DNA of 12,017 bases from Bacteroidales bacterium (GTDB lineage Bacteria; Bacteroidota; Bacteroidia; Bacteroidales; UBA7960): NCBI GenBank assembly GCA_003560215.1, contig PWIY01000228.1, forward strand, positions 1-12,017, read 5' to 3'. The notes under the pieces are model-generated. The model saw nothing but the letters and a program-made list of their open reading frames with translations, was not told where the DNA came from and made no database searches. Positions 1 to 8,800 of the stretch are shown here, piece by piece. Position numbers and translations under genes: made by a program. Position 1 is the stretch's first letter. Each line of letters begins with the position of its first letter.

Positions 1-448
1 GGTCGTAAGATTCCTGACTGATAGCGTCCCGCTCAAGCAGGCTGCGCTGCCGGAACTCCCGTTCCACCAGCAACCGGTGCTGGGCTTCAAGTTTCTGAAG
101 CTGGGCCTGCAAATGGCGGTCGTTCATTTTGGCCAGAAGGTCACCTTCCTCCACAAAACTTCCTTCCTGGAAATAGATGCCCACGACCTTTCCGCTTGTT
201 TCAAATGCAAGATCCACCTCCTCATCAGGCAACAAGTTTCCGGTTGTTCTGACCTCATCGCGAATGGGCGTCGGTTCAAGGACATATCCGCTGACCTTCA
301 GGGCCCGTCGCTGCTGGGGCTGGAAAGAGGCATCTCCCCCCCCTGAAGTTCCGGAGGAAAACAAGGGCCTGATTTTCGGGTAGGCAATGATCCCGATCAA
401 CAAAACCAGGATGGCCAGGTTGATCACAATTCTGAATTTTTTGTTCAT
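1..448 (-). CDS. HlyD-family / RND efflux periplasmic adaptor subunit, N-terminal part (cut by window edge)
   Basis: Only the first 149 residues are present; the frame runs open off the left edge of the window. Residues 7-24 form one hydrophobic membrane anchor after a short basic start (MNKKFR). A Gly/Ser/Gln-rich linker (about 31-48) follows. Residues about 51-110 look like the first half of a barrel plus biotinyl-lipoyl domain: VSGYVLEPTPIRDEVRTTG, then SGKVVGIYFQEGSFVEEGDLL, the usual 'G.v..i.v.eGd.VkkGdlLa' pattern. From about 111 the chain becomes a charged Gln/Leu/Glu-rich helix, the start of the alpha-hairpin. Family members bridge an inner-membrane RND or ABC pump to an outer-membrane channel. 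The ATG at 448-446 is preceded in frame by a TAA at 454-452, so an upstream start is excluded. The pump genes would lie downstream, outside the window. Substrate cannot be told. Confidence 0.9.
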   Translation of the reverse strand, partial: MNKKFRIVINLAILVLLIGIIAYPKIRPLFSSGTSGGGDASFQPQQRRALKVSGYVLEPTPIRDEVRTTGNLLPDEEVDLAFETSGKVVGIYFQEGSFVEEGDLLAKMNDRHLQAQLQKLEAQHRLLVEREFRQRSLLERDAISQESYD

Positions 449-487
449 TGTTTACTGCTAATATGGTTTTCAATGGCATAAGTCAGC

Positions 488-499
488 CGGGCATGCCCG
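488..499. promoter_or_regulatory. Perfect 12-bp palindrome CGGGCATGCCCG, possible operator
   Basis: CGGGCATGCCCG equals its own reverse complement and stands out in an A/T-rich spacer. It lies 40 bases upstream of the efflux-adaptor start codon on the minus strand, where an operator for a local repressor would be expected. No regulator gene is in view, and a 12-mer palindrome can arise by chance. The operator role is a guess. Confidence 0.2.
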
Positions 500-723
500 A
501 AATAAAAGGAAATGATTCGACTGAAATGGTTCAAAGATTTAAGGTGTTCAGATGCCAGGCTCGTCATTTAAGAAGTTTGGGGCTTTGTTCATCTATATAT
601 CGGAATATATCAACACCTCACAACTGGATTTGTTTGATCAATGACCCTGGATGCAAAAAGACCGTAAATATAGCCATGAAAGCCGCCCGGCAATGCAAAT
701 TAAACCTTAAAAAACGCAAATGC

Positions 724-755
724 CCTGATTAATTCAGATGCCCAATCAGGTTTTT
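724..755 (+). terminator. Hairpin with T-run (terminator-like) in the divergent spacer
   Basis: CCTGATT (724-730) pairs exactly with AATCAGG (744-750) across a 13-base loop, and TTTTT (751-755) follows directly. The 7-bp stem is A/T-containing and only moderately stable. Its position is odd: no plus-strand gene ends just upstream, and the next gene starts 72 bases later. It could end an unannotated short RNA in the spacer, act as a leader element of the M16 gene, or be chance. Confidence 0.3.
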
Positions 756-827
756 ATGTATTTTTAACCCGGCTTACTCCAATTCATTACTCAACCCATC
801 GAATTATTCATTATTATTTTAACGAAA

Positions 828-3749
828 ATGATGACAAAAAAAATTGGCAAACTGTTGCTTTTGCTGGCCGTATGCTTTGTATCAAAAGGAGCGATTTGTG
901 CCAGTGAAACCTATCAGTACGAAACCGTGCCGGGTGATCCGCTTAATGCCCGCATTTACACACTCGACAACGGGCTCAGGGTGTATTTGTCGCCCTTCGA
1001 CAATGAACCCAGGATTCAGACCTATGTGGCTGTCAGGGTGGGCAGCAAACATGACCCGGCGGAAACCACCGGCCTGGCCCATTATTTCGAGCATCTGATG
1101 TTCAAGGGAACCAGCAGCTTTGGCACGCTTGACTGGGAAAAAGAGGAACCCCTGCTGGATGAAATAGAGGCCCTCTTTGAAAAATACCGCATGGAAACCG
1201 ATGAAAGCAAACGGGCTGCGATTTACCAGCAGATCGACAGCATTTCATACATCGCCTCCACCTATGCCATTGCCAACGAATATGACAGGTTGATGACGGC
1301 CATCGGATCAACCGGAACCAATGCCGGAACTTCCAACGACTTTACCATTTACATGGAAAACATCCCGGCAAACCAGCTGGAAAACTGGGCCATGATCCAG
1401 GCTGACCGGTTCAGCGATCCGGTGCTCCGCCTTTTCCATACCGAACTGGAAACCGTGTATGAGGAACTCAACATGTCGCTGACCAACGACGGACGGCGGG
1501 CTTCCCAGGCGATGTACCAGGGTTTGTTCCCCACACACCCTTACGGACTGCAAACAACCCTGGGAGATCCGGAACACCTGAAGAACCCTTCAATCATCAA
1601 CATCAAGAACTTTTTCGAGCAATACTATGTCCCCAATAACATGGCCGTTGTGATGTCCGGCGACTTTGACCCGGATCAGGCAATCAGGGTCATCGATGCG
1701 CATTTCGGTCAACTGGAATACTCACCCCTGCCTGAGTTGTCTTTTGAAGACCAGCCGGAACTGACTGAACCCCTCATAAAGGAAGTGACCGGGTTGCAGG
1801 CTGAAAACATCCAGGTGGGATGGAGGCTGGAAGGGGCTGCCTCAGAACATGTGCCTTATGCCAACATGATCAGGATGATCTTTTCCAATGGCCGGTCGGG
1901 CCTGATTGACCAGAATCTGAATCAGCAAATGGCCACCCTGGGTGCCGGTGCAGGTGTCCGAAGCATGGCAGATTACTCGGTATTTACCCTTTCGGGCAGA
2001 AACAAAAGCGACCAGTCACTTGATGAGGTAAAGGAGTTGCTGATGGAACAGCTGGCAATGCTCAAAGCCGGAGAATTTGAAGACTGGCTGATGGAAGCAG
2101 CCGTAAACAACCTGCGCCTTCAGGAATTGCGGAGCAGGGAAAACAACCGCAGCAGGGCTATGAACATGGCCATGAGTTTCCTGAACAATGTCCCTTATGA
2201 GCAGAGCGTCACTTACCTTGATCGCCTGGGGGAAGTCAGCCGCGAAGACATCATTGCCTTCGCCAATGAACACCTCCGGGAAGACAATTACGTGGCGGTA
2301 TATAAAAGGCAGGGAACCCCGGCCGATGTGGAACAGGTGGAAAAACCCCCCATCACCCCCATTCACATCAACCGGGATGCAGAATCACCCCTGCTGACCC
2401 CTGTCAAGGCCAGCGAAACAGAACCCATTGAACCGGTGTTCCTGAACTACGAGGAAGATATAGAAAGAGGACATACCGACAGCGGGCTAAAGATCCTTTA
2501 CGCCCACAACGACGCCAACCCCACCTTTTCCCTGACCTTTTTCTGGCGAATGGGCAGCTACCATGACAGATATCTTCCGCTGGCCGGCAGCTTCATCCGT
2601 TTCATGGGAACAGACGATTATTCCCCTGAGGAAATCTCCAACGAATTTTACCGGCTGGCCTGCAATTTCAACGTGTCAGTGGGAACTGAAGAAACCAGGG
2701 TCAGCATCAGCGGACTGGCGGAAAACATGGAGGCTGCAATCAGTCTGTTTGAGCACCTGATCGAGGATGCCACAGCAGAAGAGGCCGCATTGCACAGGTT
2801 CGTGAACAACCTGAAAAATGCCCGGGAAAACAGCAAAGCCGATCAGAGTGCCAATTTTTCCGCGCTGGTCAACTATGCCATGTACGGACCCGAGAACCCT
2901 TCCACTTACACCCTTACGGATGAAGAGCTGGATCAGCTCACGGTCGCAAGGCTAAAGGGCGCCCTTCAGGATCTCTGGCGCATTGAACACAAGGTGGTGT
3001 TTCACGGGCCACAGCCACTGCAGGAAGTTGCCGGGCTCATCGACCAATATCATCAGGTACCTTCCACCCTGGCTTCCATCGCCGGCGGAGTGCGCTTTGA
3101 GCCAAGGGAAACCAACGAAAATGTGGTATATTTCGCCCACTATGATGCCAACCAGAGCTACCTGCAGACCATCTCCAGAGGCATCCCCTACAACCCCGAT
3201 ATGACACCGGTTATCAGCATGTACAACCGCTATTTCGGAGGGGGCATGAATGCCATCGTATTTCAGGAGATGAGGGAAAAGCGCGGACTGGCATATACAG
3301 CAAGGTCAAACTATTCCGCACCTTCCTCCCCGGAAGACCATTACATGAAAACCAGCTTTATTGCCACACAAAATGACAAGGTTACAGATGCCTTCACGGC
3401 CTTTAATGAGTTGTTTGATGAGATGCCTGTTTCCGAAACCGCTTTCCGGCTGGCCCAGGAGCAGGCCATCACCAACATCCGCACTCAGCGGATACAAAAC
3501 ACGGGCATCATCTGGAACTACCTGAATGCCAAAAGGATGGGCCGGGATGCCGACCAGCGGGAAACACTTTACCGTCTGATCCCTGAAATGACACTGGATC
3601 AGGTGGTGGCATTCAACAGGGACTATATCCGGGAAAAACCCAAAACCTACGTGATACTGGGTGATGAAAACATGGTGGACTTCGATGAGGTGGAGCGTTT
3701 ATTCGGTCCGGTGACAAAACTCAGCAGGGAAGATTTGTTTATATATTAA
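828..3749 (+). CDS. Secreted two-module M16 (insulinase/pitrilysin-type) zinc metallopeptidase
   Basis: The 973-residue protein has a signal peptide (MMTKK, then a Leu-rich core about 7-18, likely cut near A25/S26; the Cys at 24 does not sit in a good lipobox), so it should act in the periplasm or outside. The N-terminal module carries the inverted zinc motif HxxEH as H85-Y-F-E88-H89, with the third ligand most likely E213 in the 'ELETVYEEL' helix. That spacing (about 124 residues) exceeds the 76 typical of mitochondrial processing peptidase, because of a charged helical insertion at about 101-155. The C-terminal module (from about 545) lacks HxxEH and is presumably non-catalytic, as usual in M16. 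It keeps the glycine loop FGGG (803-806) and the QEMREKRGLAY segment (813-823), the family's substrate-tail binding region. Two adjacent Met codons (828, 831) could start it; no Shine-Dalgarno is present. It ends 15 bases before a strong terminator, so it looks like the last or only gene of its transcript. Substrate unknown. Confidence 0.95.
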   Translation: MMTKKIGKLLLLLAVCFVSKGAICASETYQYETVPGDPLNARIYTLDNGLRVYLSPFDNEPRIQTYVAVRVGSKHDPAETTGLAHYFEHLMFKGTSSFGTLDWEKEEPLLDEIEALFEKYRMETDESKRAAIYQQIDSISYIASTYAIANEYDRLMTAIGSTGTNAGTSNDFTIYMENIPANQLENWAMIQADRFSDPVLRLFHTELETVYEELNMSLTNDGRRASQAMYQGLFPTHPYGLQTTLGDPEHLKNPSIINIKNFFEQYYVPNNMAVVMSGDFDPDQAIRVIDAHFGQLEYSPLPELSFEDQPELTEPLIKEVTGLQAENIQVGWRLEGAASEHVPYANMIRMIFSNGRSGLIDQNLNQQMATLGAGAGVRSMADYSVFTLSGRNKSDQSLDEVKELLMEQLAMLKAGEFEDWLMEAAVNNLRLQELRSRENNRSRAMNMAMSFLNNVPYEQSVTYLDRLGEVSREDIIAFANEHLREDNYVAVYKRQGTPADVEQVEKPPITPIHINRDAESPLLTPVKASETEPIEPVFLNYEEDIERGHTDSGLKILYAHNDANPTFSLTFFWRMGSYHDRYLPLAGSFIRFMGTDDYSPEEISNEFYRLACNFNVSVGTEETRVSISGLAENMEAAISLFEHLIEDATAEEAALHRFVNNLKNARENSKADQSANFSALVNYAMYGPENPSTYTLTDEELDQLTVARLKGALQDLWRIEHKVVFHGPQPLQEVAGLIDQYHQVPSTLASIAGGVRFEPRETNENVVYFAHYDANQSYLQTISRGIPYNPDMTPVISMYNRYFGGGMNAIVFQEMREKRGLAYTARSNYSAPSSPEDHYMKTSFIATQNDKVTDAFTAFNELFDEMPVSETAFRLAQEQAITNIRTQRIQNTGIIWNYLNAKRMGRDADQRETLYRLIPEMTLDQVVAFNRDYIREKPKTYVILGDENMVDFDEVERLFGPVTKLSREDLFIY

Positions 3750-3764
3750 TGTTTTTGTTTATTT

Positions 3765-3810
3765 GCAAAAGCCGTCAGTCCTCCGATACGGGCGACGGCT
3801 TTTGCTTTTA
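3765..3810 (+). terminator. Perfect 12-bp stem rho-independent terminator after the M16 gene
   Basis: GCAAAAGCCGTC (3765-3776) pairs without mismatch to GACGGCTTTTGC (3794-3805), with a 17-base loop and TTTTA after the stem. It starts 15 bases after the M16 stop codon. It also lies inside the N-terminal extension of the next reading frame and ends 15 bases before the preferred GTG start of that gene. This argues against the upstream ATG as start and leaves little room for a new promoter. Partial read-through or attenuation is therefore possible. Confidence 0.85.
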
Positions 3811-3820
3811 TCTTCCAACC

Positions 3821-4423
3821 GTGACAATTAAGGACAAAATAAACATACCCAACGCCGTTTCCTTTTACAGGTTGCTGGCTTTCCCCGTAATACTCTATCT
3901 GGCCATTGCCGGTTACGAAAATGCCTTCGCCGTACTGATCGTCATCAACCTTGTCAGTGACGTGCTTGACGGGATACTGGCACGATTGCTGAATCAGCAG
4001 ACCGAGTTTGGATCCAAGCTGGACTCCATCGCCGACATGGGCACCTATTTGCTGGTTTTTCTCGGGATCTGGGTTTTCAAACGTGCCGACTTTGCCCCTC
4101 ATGTGGTGAGTTTTTCCACATTCATCGGCATGCTTTTTGTGGCCCTGGGCCTTTCACTGGTCAAGTTCGGACGGTTCCCCAGCCTGCACCTTTATTCCTG
4201 GAAAATCGGAGGATACATCCAGGGAACATTTTTTGTGATCCTGTTTGCCTTCGGCTTTATCACACCCTTTTATTATTTCATGGTAACCTGGGGGATCCTG
4301 GCCTTTCTGGAGCACATCATCATTCAACTGATCATCCCGGAAATGCAAACCGATGCAAAAGGACTCTACTGGGTACTCAAAGAAAGAAAACACAGTAAAC
4401 ACAATCCCGGTAAAACAGACTAA
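3821..4423 (+). CDS. CDP-alcohol phosphatidyltransferase family membrane protein
   Basis: This membrane enzyme family exchanges the CMP of a CDP-activated donor (usually CDP-diacylglycerol) for an alcohol such as glycerol phosphate, inositol phosphate or serine. The full family signature is present: D47xxD50G51xxA54R55, eight residues, G64xxxD68xxxD72. The Asp residues bind two metal ions and one acts in catalysis. Several hydrophobic segments follow (about 76-86, 96-115, 134-150, 154-175). I chose GTG 3821 (200 residues) because the family's usual N-terminus 'IPNA(V/L)S..R' begins about nine residues later. The only ATG, at 3749, overlaps the M16 stop as TAATG but adds 24 residues encoded by the terminator hairpin. 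The acceptor alcohol cannot be read from sequence. The C-terminus is a basic soluble tail. It is followed after 9 bases by a CdsA-like gene, which would make its donor. Confidence 0.9.
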   Translation: MTIKDKINIPNAVSFYRLLAFPVILYLAIAGYENAFAVLIVINLVSDVLDGILARLLNQQTEFGSKLDSIADMGTYLLVFLGIWVFKRADFAPHVVSFSTFIGMLFVALGLSLVKFGRFPSLHLYSWKIGGYIQGTFFVILFAFGFITPFYYFMVTWGILAFLEHIIIQLIIPEMQTDAKGLYWVLKERKHSKHNPGKTD

Positions 4424-4432
4424 GCCCCTTAT

Positions 4433-5161
4433 ATGGAAGGACTGATTTATCGAATCATACTGGGATACTTTGTTTTAGGAGCTGTCGCGTTTGTGCTGGC
4501 AAGCAGAAACAAGCCCCGTGAGAAGAAAAAAGAGACCTGGGCCAAATTTGGCACCTATTTCCTGATTATTCACATACTGTTTGGCAGCATCTACTTTGGT
4601 CCGCCCCTTTTCACCATTGCCGGTACATTGATCGTGATAGCCGGATATTTGGAACTGGCAAGGACGGCAGCCCGCAACCAGGCACAGCAGACAGGTCGCT
4701 TTCTTTTCCTTTCCATTGCCATCTATACATCACTGGCCGTTCCGTTTCTTCTTTTTACTTTCCTTGACCAGTCATTGCTGTTTTTTACATTTATCGTGGT
4801 GGCGGTTTTCGATGCCTTCAGCCAGATCAGCGGGCAACTCATCGGAGGGAAAAAACTTATCCCCTCGGTGAGTCCGCAAAAAACAATATCCGGAACAGCC
4901 GGAGGCTCTGCCATGGCAATGCTTACAGCGATTTTTACCCGTGAGCTGACAGGGGGTCAATGGCCAACAGCCTTGTTTTTTGCTGCAATCATCATTATAT
5001 TTGCCTTGTTGGGGGATCTTCTGGCATCCTATTTTAAACGTCAATACAAGATCAAAGATTTTGGCAATTCATTGCCCGGGCATGGCGGATTCCTTGACAG
5101 GTTCGACAGCTTATTACCAGGAGGGGCCGCTGTGTTTTGTTTAAACTTGCTGTTATCATGA
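4433..5161 (+). CDS. Phosphatidate cytidylyltransferase (CdsA-like)
   Basis: The expected reaction is CTP plus a lipid phosphate (normally phosphatidic acid) giving CDP-lipid and pyrophosphate at the inner membrane. The C-terminal family signature (PROSITE CDS pattern) is matched at every position I checked over residues 199-225: S199, K202-R203, K208-D209, G211, P215, H217-G218-G219, D222-R223 and D225. Earlier conserved features are D126 (AVFDAFSQISGQLIG) and the SP.KT..GT.GG loop at about 147-157. The rest is a run of hydrophobic segments. At 242 residues it is somewhat shorter than the usual 260-290, and shortened at the N-terminal membrane part. It begins 9 bases after the transferase and overlaps the next gene by 4 bases (ATGA), so the three are very probably co-transcribed and coupled. 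It may be a second, pathway-specific CdsA rather than the housekeeping one. Confidence 0.93.
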   Translation: MEGLIYRIILGYFVLGAVAFVLASRNKPREKKKETWAKFGTYFLIIHILFGSIYFGPPLFTIAGTLIVIAGYLELARTAARNQAQQTGRFLFLSIAIYTSLAVPFLLFTFLDQSLLFFTFIVVAVFDAFSQISGQLIGGKKLIPSVSPQKTISGTAGGSAMAMLTAIFTRELTGGQWPTALFFAAIIIIFALLGDLLASYFKRQYKIKDFGNSLPGHGGFLDRFDSLLPGGAAVFCLNLLLS

Positions 5162-5829
5162 GCCAGGAGTTATTTTTTGCCATTCTGTACACTTTCGCAT
5201 TCGGAGCCATTTTAGCCACCGGAGAAATTTTGCACACCATCATGAAAGTACGTACGGAATACACCAGAAAGTTTGCCCACAGTGCCGCTTCGCTGCTCGC
5301 CCTGACCTTTCCCCTGATATACGACTCTTACCTGTATGTATTGATCATGGGAGCCATCTTCTTCGTGGTGATGGTCGTGGCCAAAAGGAAAAAACTGCTG
5401 ATGTCGATCAACGGGGTCAGCCGCCAGACTTACGGAGGGGTATTGCTCCCTGTTGCAATTACCGGGGCATTCGCGGTATCCGTCTGGCTGAATGACGCAA
5501 AACTCTTCATTATCCCGATTCTGATACTGGGAGTCAGTGACTCTCTGGCGGGCCTTACCGGCATGCATTTCGGTAAAAAAGTCAAAAAAATCATCATCCA
5601 TAAACTCTCGCTCAACAAAACCTACCTGGGTACCTCCGTGTTTTTTATTACCGCGCTGCTTATCTCAGTGTATGTCCTTCACTGGTTTGTCGGCAACTTC
5701 AGCACCCACACCATCATGGCAGCCATTAGTGTGGCTGTCGGAGCAGCACTGGTTGAAGCCTTCAGCTCAAAAGGGCTGGATAATTTCACAGTACCTTTTA
5801 CCAGCCTGCTGATATTGTCCATGTTCTAA
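5158..5829 (+). CDS. Dolichol/phytol/diacylglycerol-kinase-like membrane protein (CTP-dependent kinase family)
   Basis: The 223-residue polytopic protein belongs to the CTP_transf_1-related group that includes Sec59 dolichol kinase, VTE5 phytol kinase and yeast Dgk1. These phosphorylate lipid alcohols using CTP. Visible family marks: R37-K38-x-x-H41 near the start (YTRKFAHSAASL), SRQTYGG at about 88-93, D128xxAG...G135...GKK (139-141) and KT..GT (K154-T155, G158-T159). Near the end comes E200 and LDNFTVP (about 207-213), the family's 'DN..vP' segment. The ATG at 5158 is chosen because it overlaps the previous stop as ATGA; an ATG at 5137 would add seven residues inside the upstream gene. The natural lipid substrate is unknown: polyprenol, phytol-like alcohol or diacylglycerol are all possible. 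Placement beside a cytidylyltransferase and a CDP-alcohol transferase suggests its product feeds them. Confidence 0.85.
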   Translation: MSQELFFAILYTFAFGAILATGEILHTIMKVRTEYTRKFAHSAASLLALTFPLIYDSYLYVLIMGAIFFVVMVVAKRKKLLMSINGVSRQTYGGVLLPVAITGAFAVSVWLNDAKLFIIPILILGVSDSLAGLTGMHFGKKVKKIIIHKLSLNKTYLGTSVFFITALLISVYVLHWFVGNFSTHTIMAAISVAVGAALVEAFSSKGLDNFTVPFTSLLILSMF

Positions 5830-5841
5830 AACCTGACAACC

Positions 5842-8800
5842 ATGCAGTCTGACCAATCCACGGATGCACCGGCTCCATTTCTTCAGCAGATGCATATTTA
5901 CAAGGGAATACGGGATCGGTATAAACTTGACGAAGCCCTGTTTTCAAGCGATGGCCGTTTCATGTTTTCCAACCCTCCGGCAATCAGAAAACTGGTCTTT
6001 TCACTTAACAGGGACAGGGATCCGCTGCAACAGATTTACCCGGGCGAACTCTATGCCGCAGGACTGATCCATGAAATTTTCCATGTGATCCTTGCACAAT
6101 ACGCCGGCCATATAAACCAGGATGTATTCAGAAAAGCAGCAAGCTTCATCACACGGCGCACCGGTAAAAAAGGGCTCGATGAAATCCTGACTGATTTTGT
6201 CCGGACCTTCCCCCCCTCCCAAGTTTACCATGGAAGGATTCCGGCGGCGCAATACCTGAAAGGGGAACAAAAAGGCCGGCTTATTTTGCATGCAGTGCTG
6301 GAGGAGGCCCTGTTGCTGTCGCTGAGCAACGAAAACCGGGCCACCAGGAAGATCAGGGTTCTTTTTGATAAAAGCCATCTCGGGTTAAAAAACGAATTTG
6401 AGCAGCTGATCAAAGGGCTGGAAGACTTCTTTGTCACCCAGCCACCCTACGGACCGGATCACACCGATGTGATCTCACTGCTCAGGAGTCCCTTCCTCCG
6501 GTTTCCGGACGATCTCAGCCTGCAGCTTGACTATATACTGCAACACTGGAAAGATATTCTTCCCGGAGAGATGACCTCCAGAATTCTCCGGGGGAAAGAT
6601 CTGATGAAAGAAGATCTTACTCCAGGCCATCCCGGGGGGCCGCCCCCAACGATGGTTCCTGCCTATAAGGCCGGGCAAAAAGGGGGAACCATGCACCTGG
6701 GCAAATCCGGATATGATGCCTCCGCCGGGGCTTCCGAAGAATACGCGGAAACAGAGCGTTTTACGGAAGACACCCATTGGATGCCCCGTGTTGTGCTGAT
6801 GGCAAAAAACATTTATGTGTGGCTTGATCAGCTGTCAAAAAAATACCAGCAGCGCATCGACCGGCTGGATCAGATACCCGATGAGGAGCTTGACACCCTG
6901 GCCGGGCGCCACTTCAACGGGTTGTGGCTGATCGGCCTCTGGGAGCGAAGCAGCGCATCCGGAAAAATCAAGCACCGCATGGGCAACCGGGACGCCATTG
7001 CCTCAGCCTATGCCCTGTACGATTACCAGATCGCCCATGACCTTGGCGGAGAAGAAGCCTACCAGAATCTCAACCAAAGGGCACGGCAAAGGGGGATCAG
7101 GCTTGCCAGCGACATGGTGCCCAATCACACTGGAATTTTTTCCAAATGGGTCATCGAACATCCTGAATACTTTATTCAGTCAGACAACCCGCCTTTCCCG
7201 GGATACCGGTTTACCGGGGAAAACCTGGCCGACCACCCCCACGTTGAGATCCGTATCGAAGACGGCTACTACAACAAATCAGATGCCGCGGTCGTGTTTC
7301 AGCGCATCGACAAGCAGCATCATGACGTTCGCTATATTTATCACGGCAATGACGGCACCATGATGCCCTGGAACGACACAGCCCAGCTCGACATGCTCAA
7401 AGCCGAAGTCAGGGAAGCCGTCATGCAGAAAATTTTCGAGGTGGCCCGGAAGTTTTCCATCATCCGGTTTGATGCGGCCATGACCCTTGCCAAAAAACAT
7501 TTTGCCAGGCTCTGGTACCCCAGGCCGGGAACCGGGGGCGATATTCCCTCAAGGGCTGAGCATGCCATGTCAAAAAAACAGTTTGACAGCCTGTTTCCGG
7601 TGGAATTCTGGCGTGAGGCGGTGGACCGGATCAACGAGGAATTGCCCGAAACCTTATTGCTGGCAGAGGCTTTCTGGTTCATGGAGGGTTATTTTGTTCG
7701 CACATTGGGGATGCACAGGGTGTACAACTCTGCCTTCATGCACATGCTGAAAAATGAAGAGAACGAAAAATACCGGGACCTCATTACAAACACCCTTGAG
7801 TTTGAGCCGGAAATCCTGAAGCGCTATGTGAACTTCATGAGCAACCCGGATGAAGAAACAGCCATTCAGCAATTCGGAACCGGAGACAAATATTTTGGGG
7901 TTTGCGTATTGATGAACACCCTGCCGGGACTCCCCATGTTTGCCCACGGCCAGGTTGAAGGATTCACTGAAAAGTACGGCATGGAGTACCGCTATGCCCG
8001 CTACCACGAAAACCCCGATCAGGGGCTGGTCGAAAAACATGAAAGGGAAATATTTCCGCTGGCGGGAAAACGCTACCTGTTCAGCGAGGTAAAACATTTT
8101 CAACTGTATGATTACCTGGAACACGGAAACAGGATCAATGAAAATGTATTTGCCTACACCAACAGGCATGGTCATGAAAGGGCCCTGGTGCTGTTCAACA
8201 ATAAATATGAAATGGCCAGTGGTTTTATTCACACCTCTGTGCCAAGGCTTGATCAGGAGGGGCACGGAAAAAAAATGAGCACAGTAAGCCTTGCGGATGC
8301 GCTGGGGTTCAAAGATAGCCACCGGATCTTTTACGTGGCCAGGGAGCAAATATCCGGCAAGGAGTTCCTTTTCAAAGGCCATGACCTGCACCGTGAAGGA
8401 TTGTTCTGGCCGTTGCGCGGATTTGAATACAGGGTGTTTCTTTCTTTCGATGAGATGGAGGATGCCGACGGAGCCATTGAGCAATTTTACCGGCAATACA
8501 AGGGTGAAGGCGTAACTGACGTAAGAAAGATCCTGGCCGGTCAAAAGCTGGCCCCTGTTCACCGGGCTTTTGAAGATATTTTTGATGAGCAGCTGACAAC
8601 AAAACAAATCAGGGAAAAATATTCCTCTTTCGCAAGGCTTGCGTTCAGGGAAGGGGCCGCGTTCAGGGAAGGGGCACAGGAAGACCTCTCTGACCAGGCA
8701 ACCGCATGTTTCATGAACCTGCTTGACGGCATACCGGAGATCATCGGTTTCCTGCAAACGGGATCAGAATGGATACGGCCCATGCTGGCGGAAACAAATT

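Larger units (their letters stand above)
449..827. other. Divergent intergenic spacer between efflux adaptor and M16 peptidase genes
   Basis: This 379-base A/T-rich spacer must carry the promoters of both flanking genes, which point away from each other. I see no convincing protein gene: the one long plus frame (448-732) begins on the complement of the adaptor start codon and its translation shows no domain, signal peptide or sensible composition. No exact TAnnTTTG -7 box was found on either strand. Two structured elements, a 12-bp palindrome and a hairpin with a T-run, are listed separately. The bases just before 828 (ATTATTTTAACGAAA) are A/T-rich with no Shine-Dalgarno, as usual for Bacteroidota. 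Confidence 0.7.

Noticed and set aside
448..732. 94-residue plus-strand frame in the divergent spacer
   Set aside because: It starts on the complement of the efflux start codon, has no domain, signal or homology that I recognise, and its Cys/Arg-rich composition is typical of translated non-coding sequence.
5119..5124. AGGAGG before the kinase-like start codon as a Shine-Dalgarno
   Set aside because: It lies more than 30 bases upstream of the ATG, inside the CdsA-like coding sequence, and no other gene here uses a Shine-Dalgarno. The ATGA overlap explains initiation better.
6070..6084. HEIFH (residues 77-81 of the GH13 protein) as a zinc-protease HExxH motif
   Set aside because: No third ligand pattern or protease fold context is visible nearby, and five-residue HExxH matches occur by chance. 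It sits in an ordinary-looking amphipathic helix.
7654..8757. 367-residue minus-strand frame opposite the GH13 gene
   Set aside because: It is a long antisense shadow of a high-scoring coding region, with no recognisable domain. The plus-strand frame carries the conserved GH13 motifs across the same bases.
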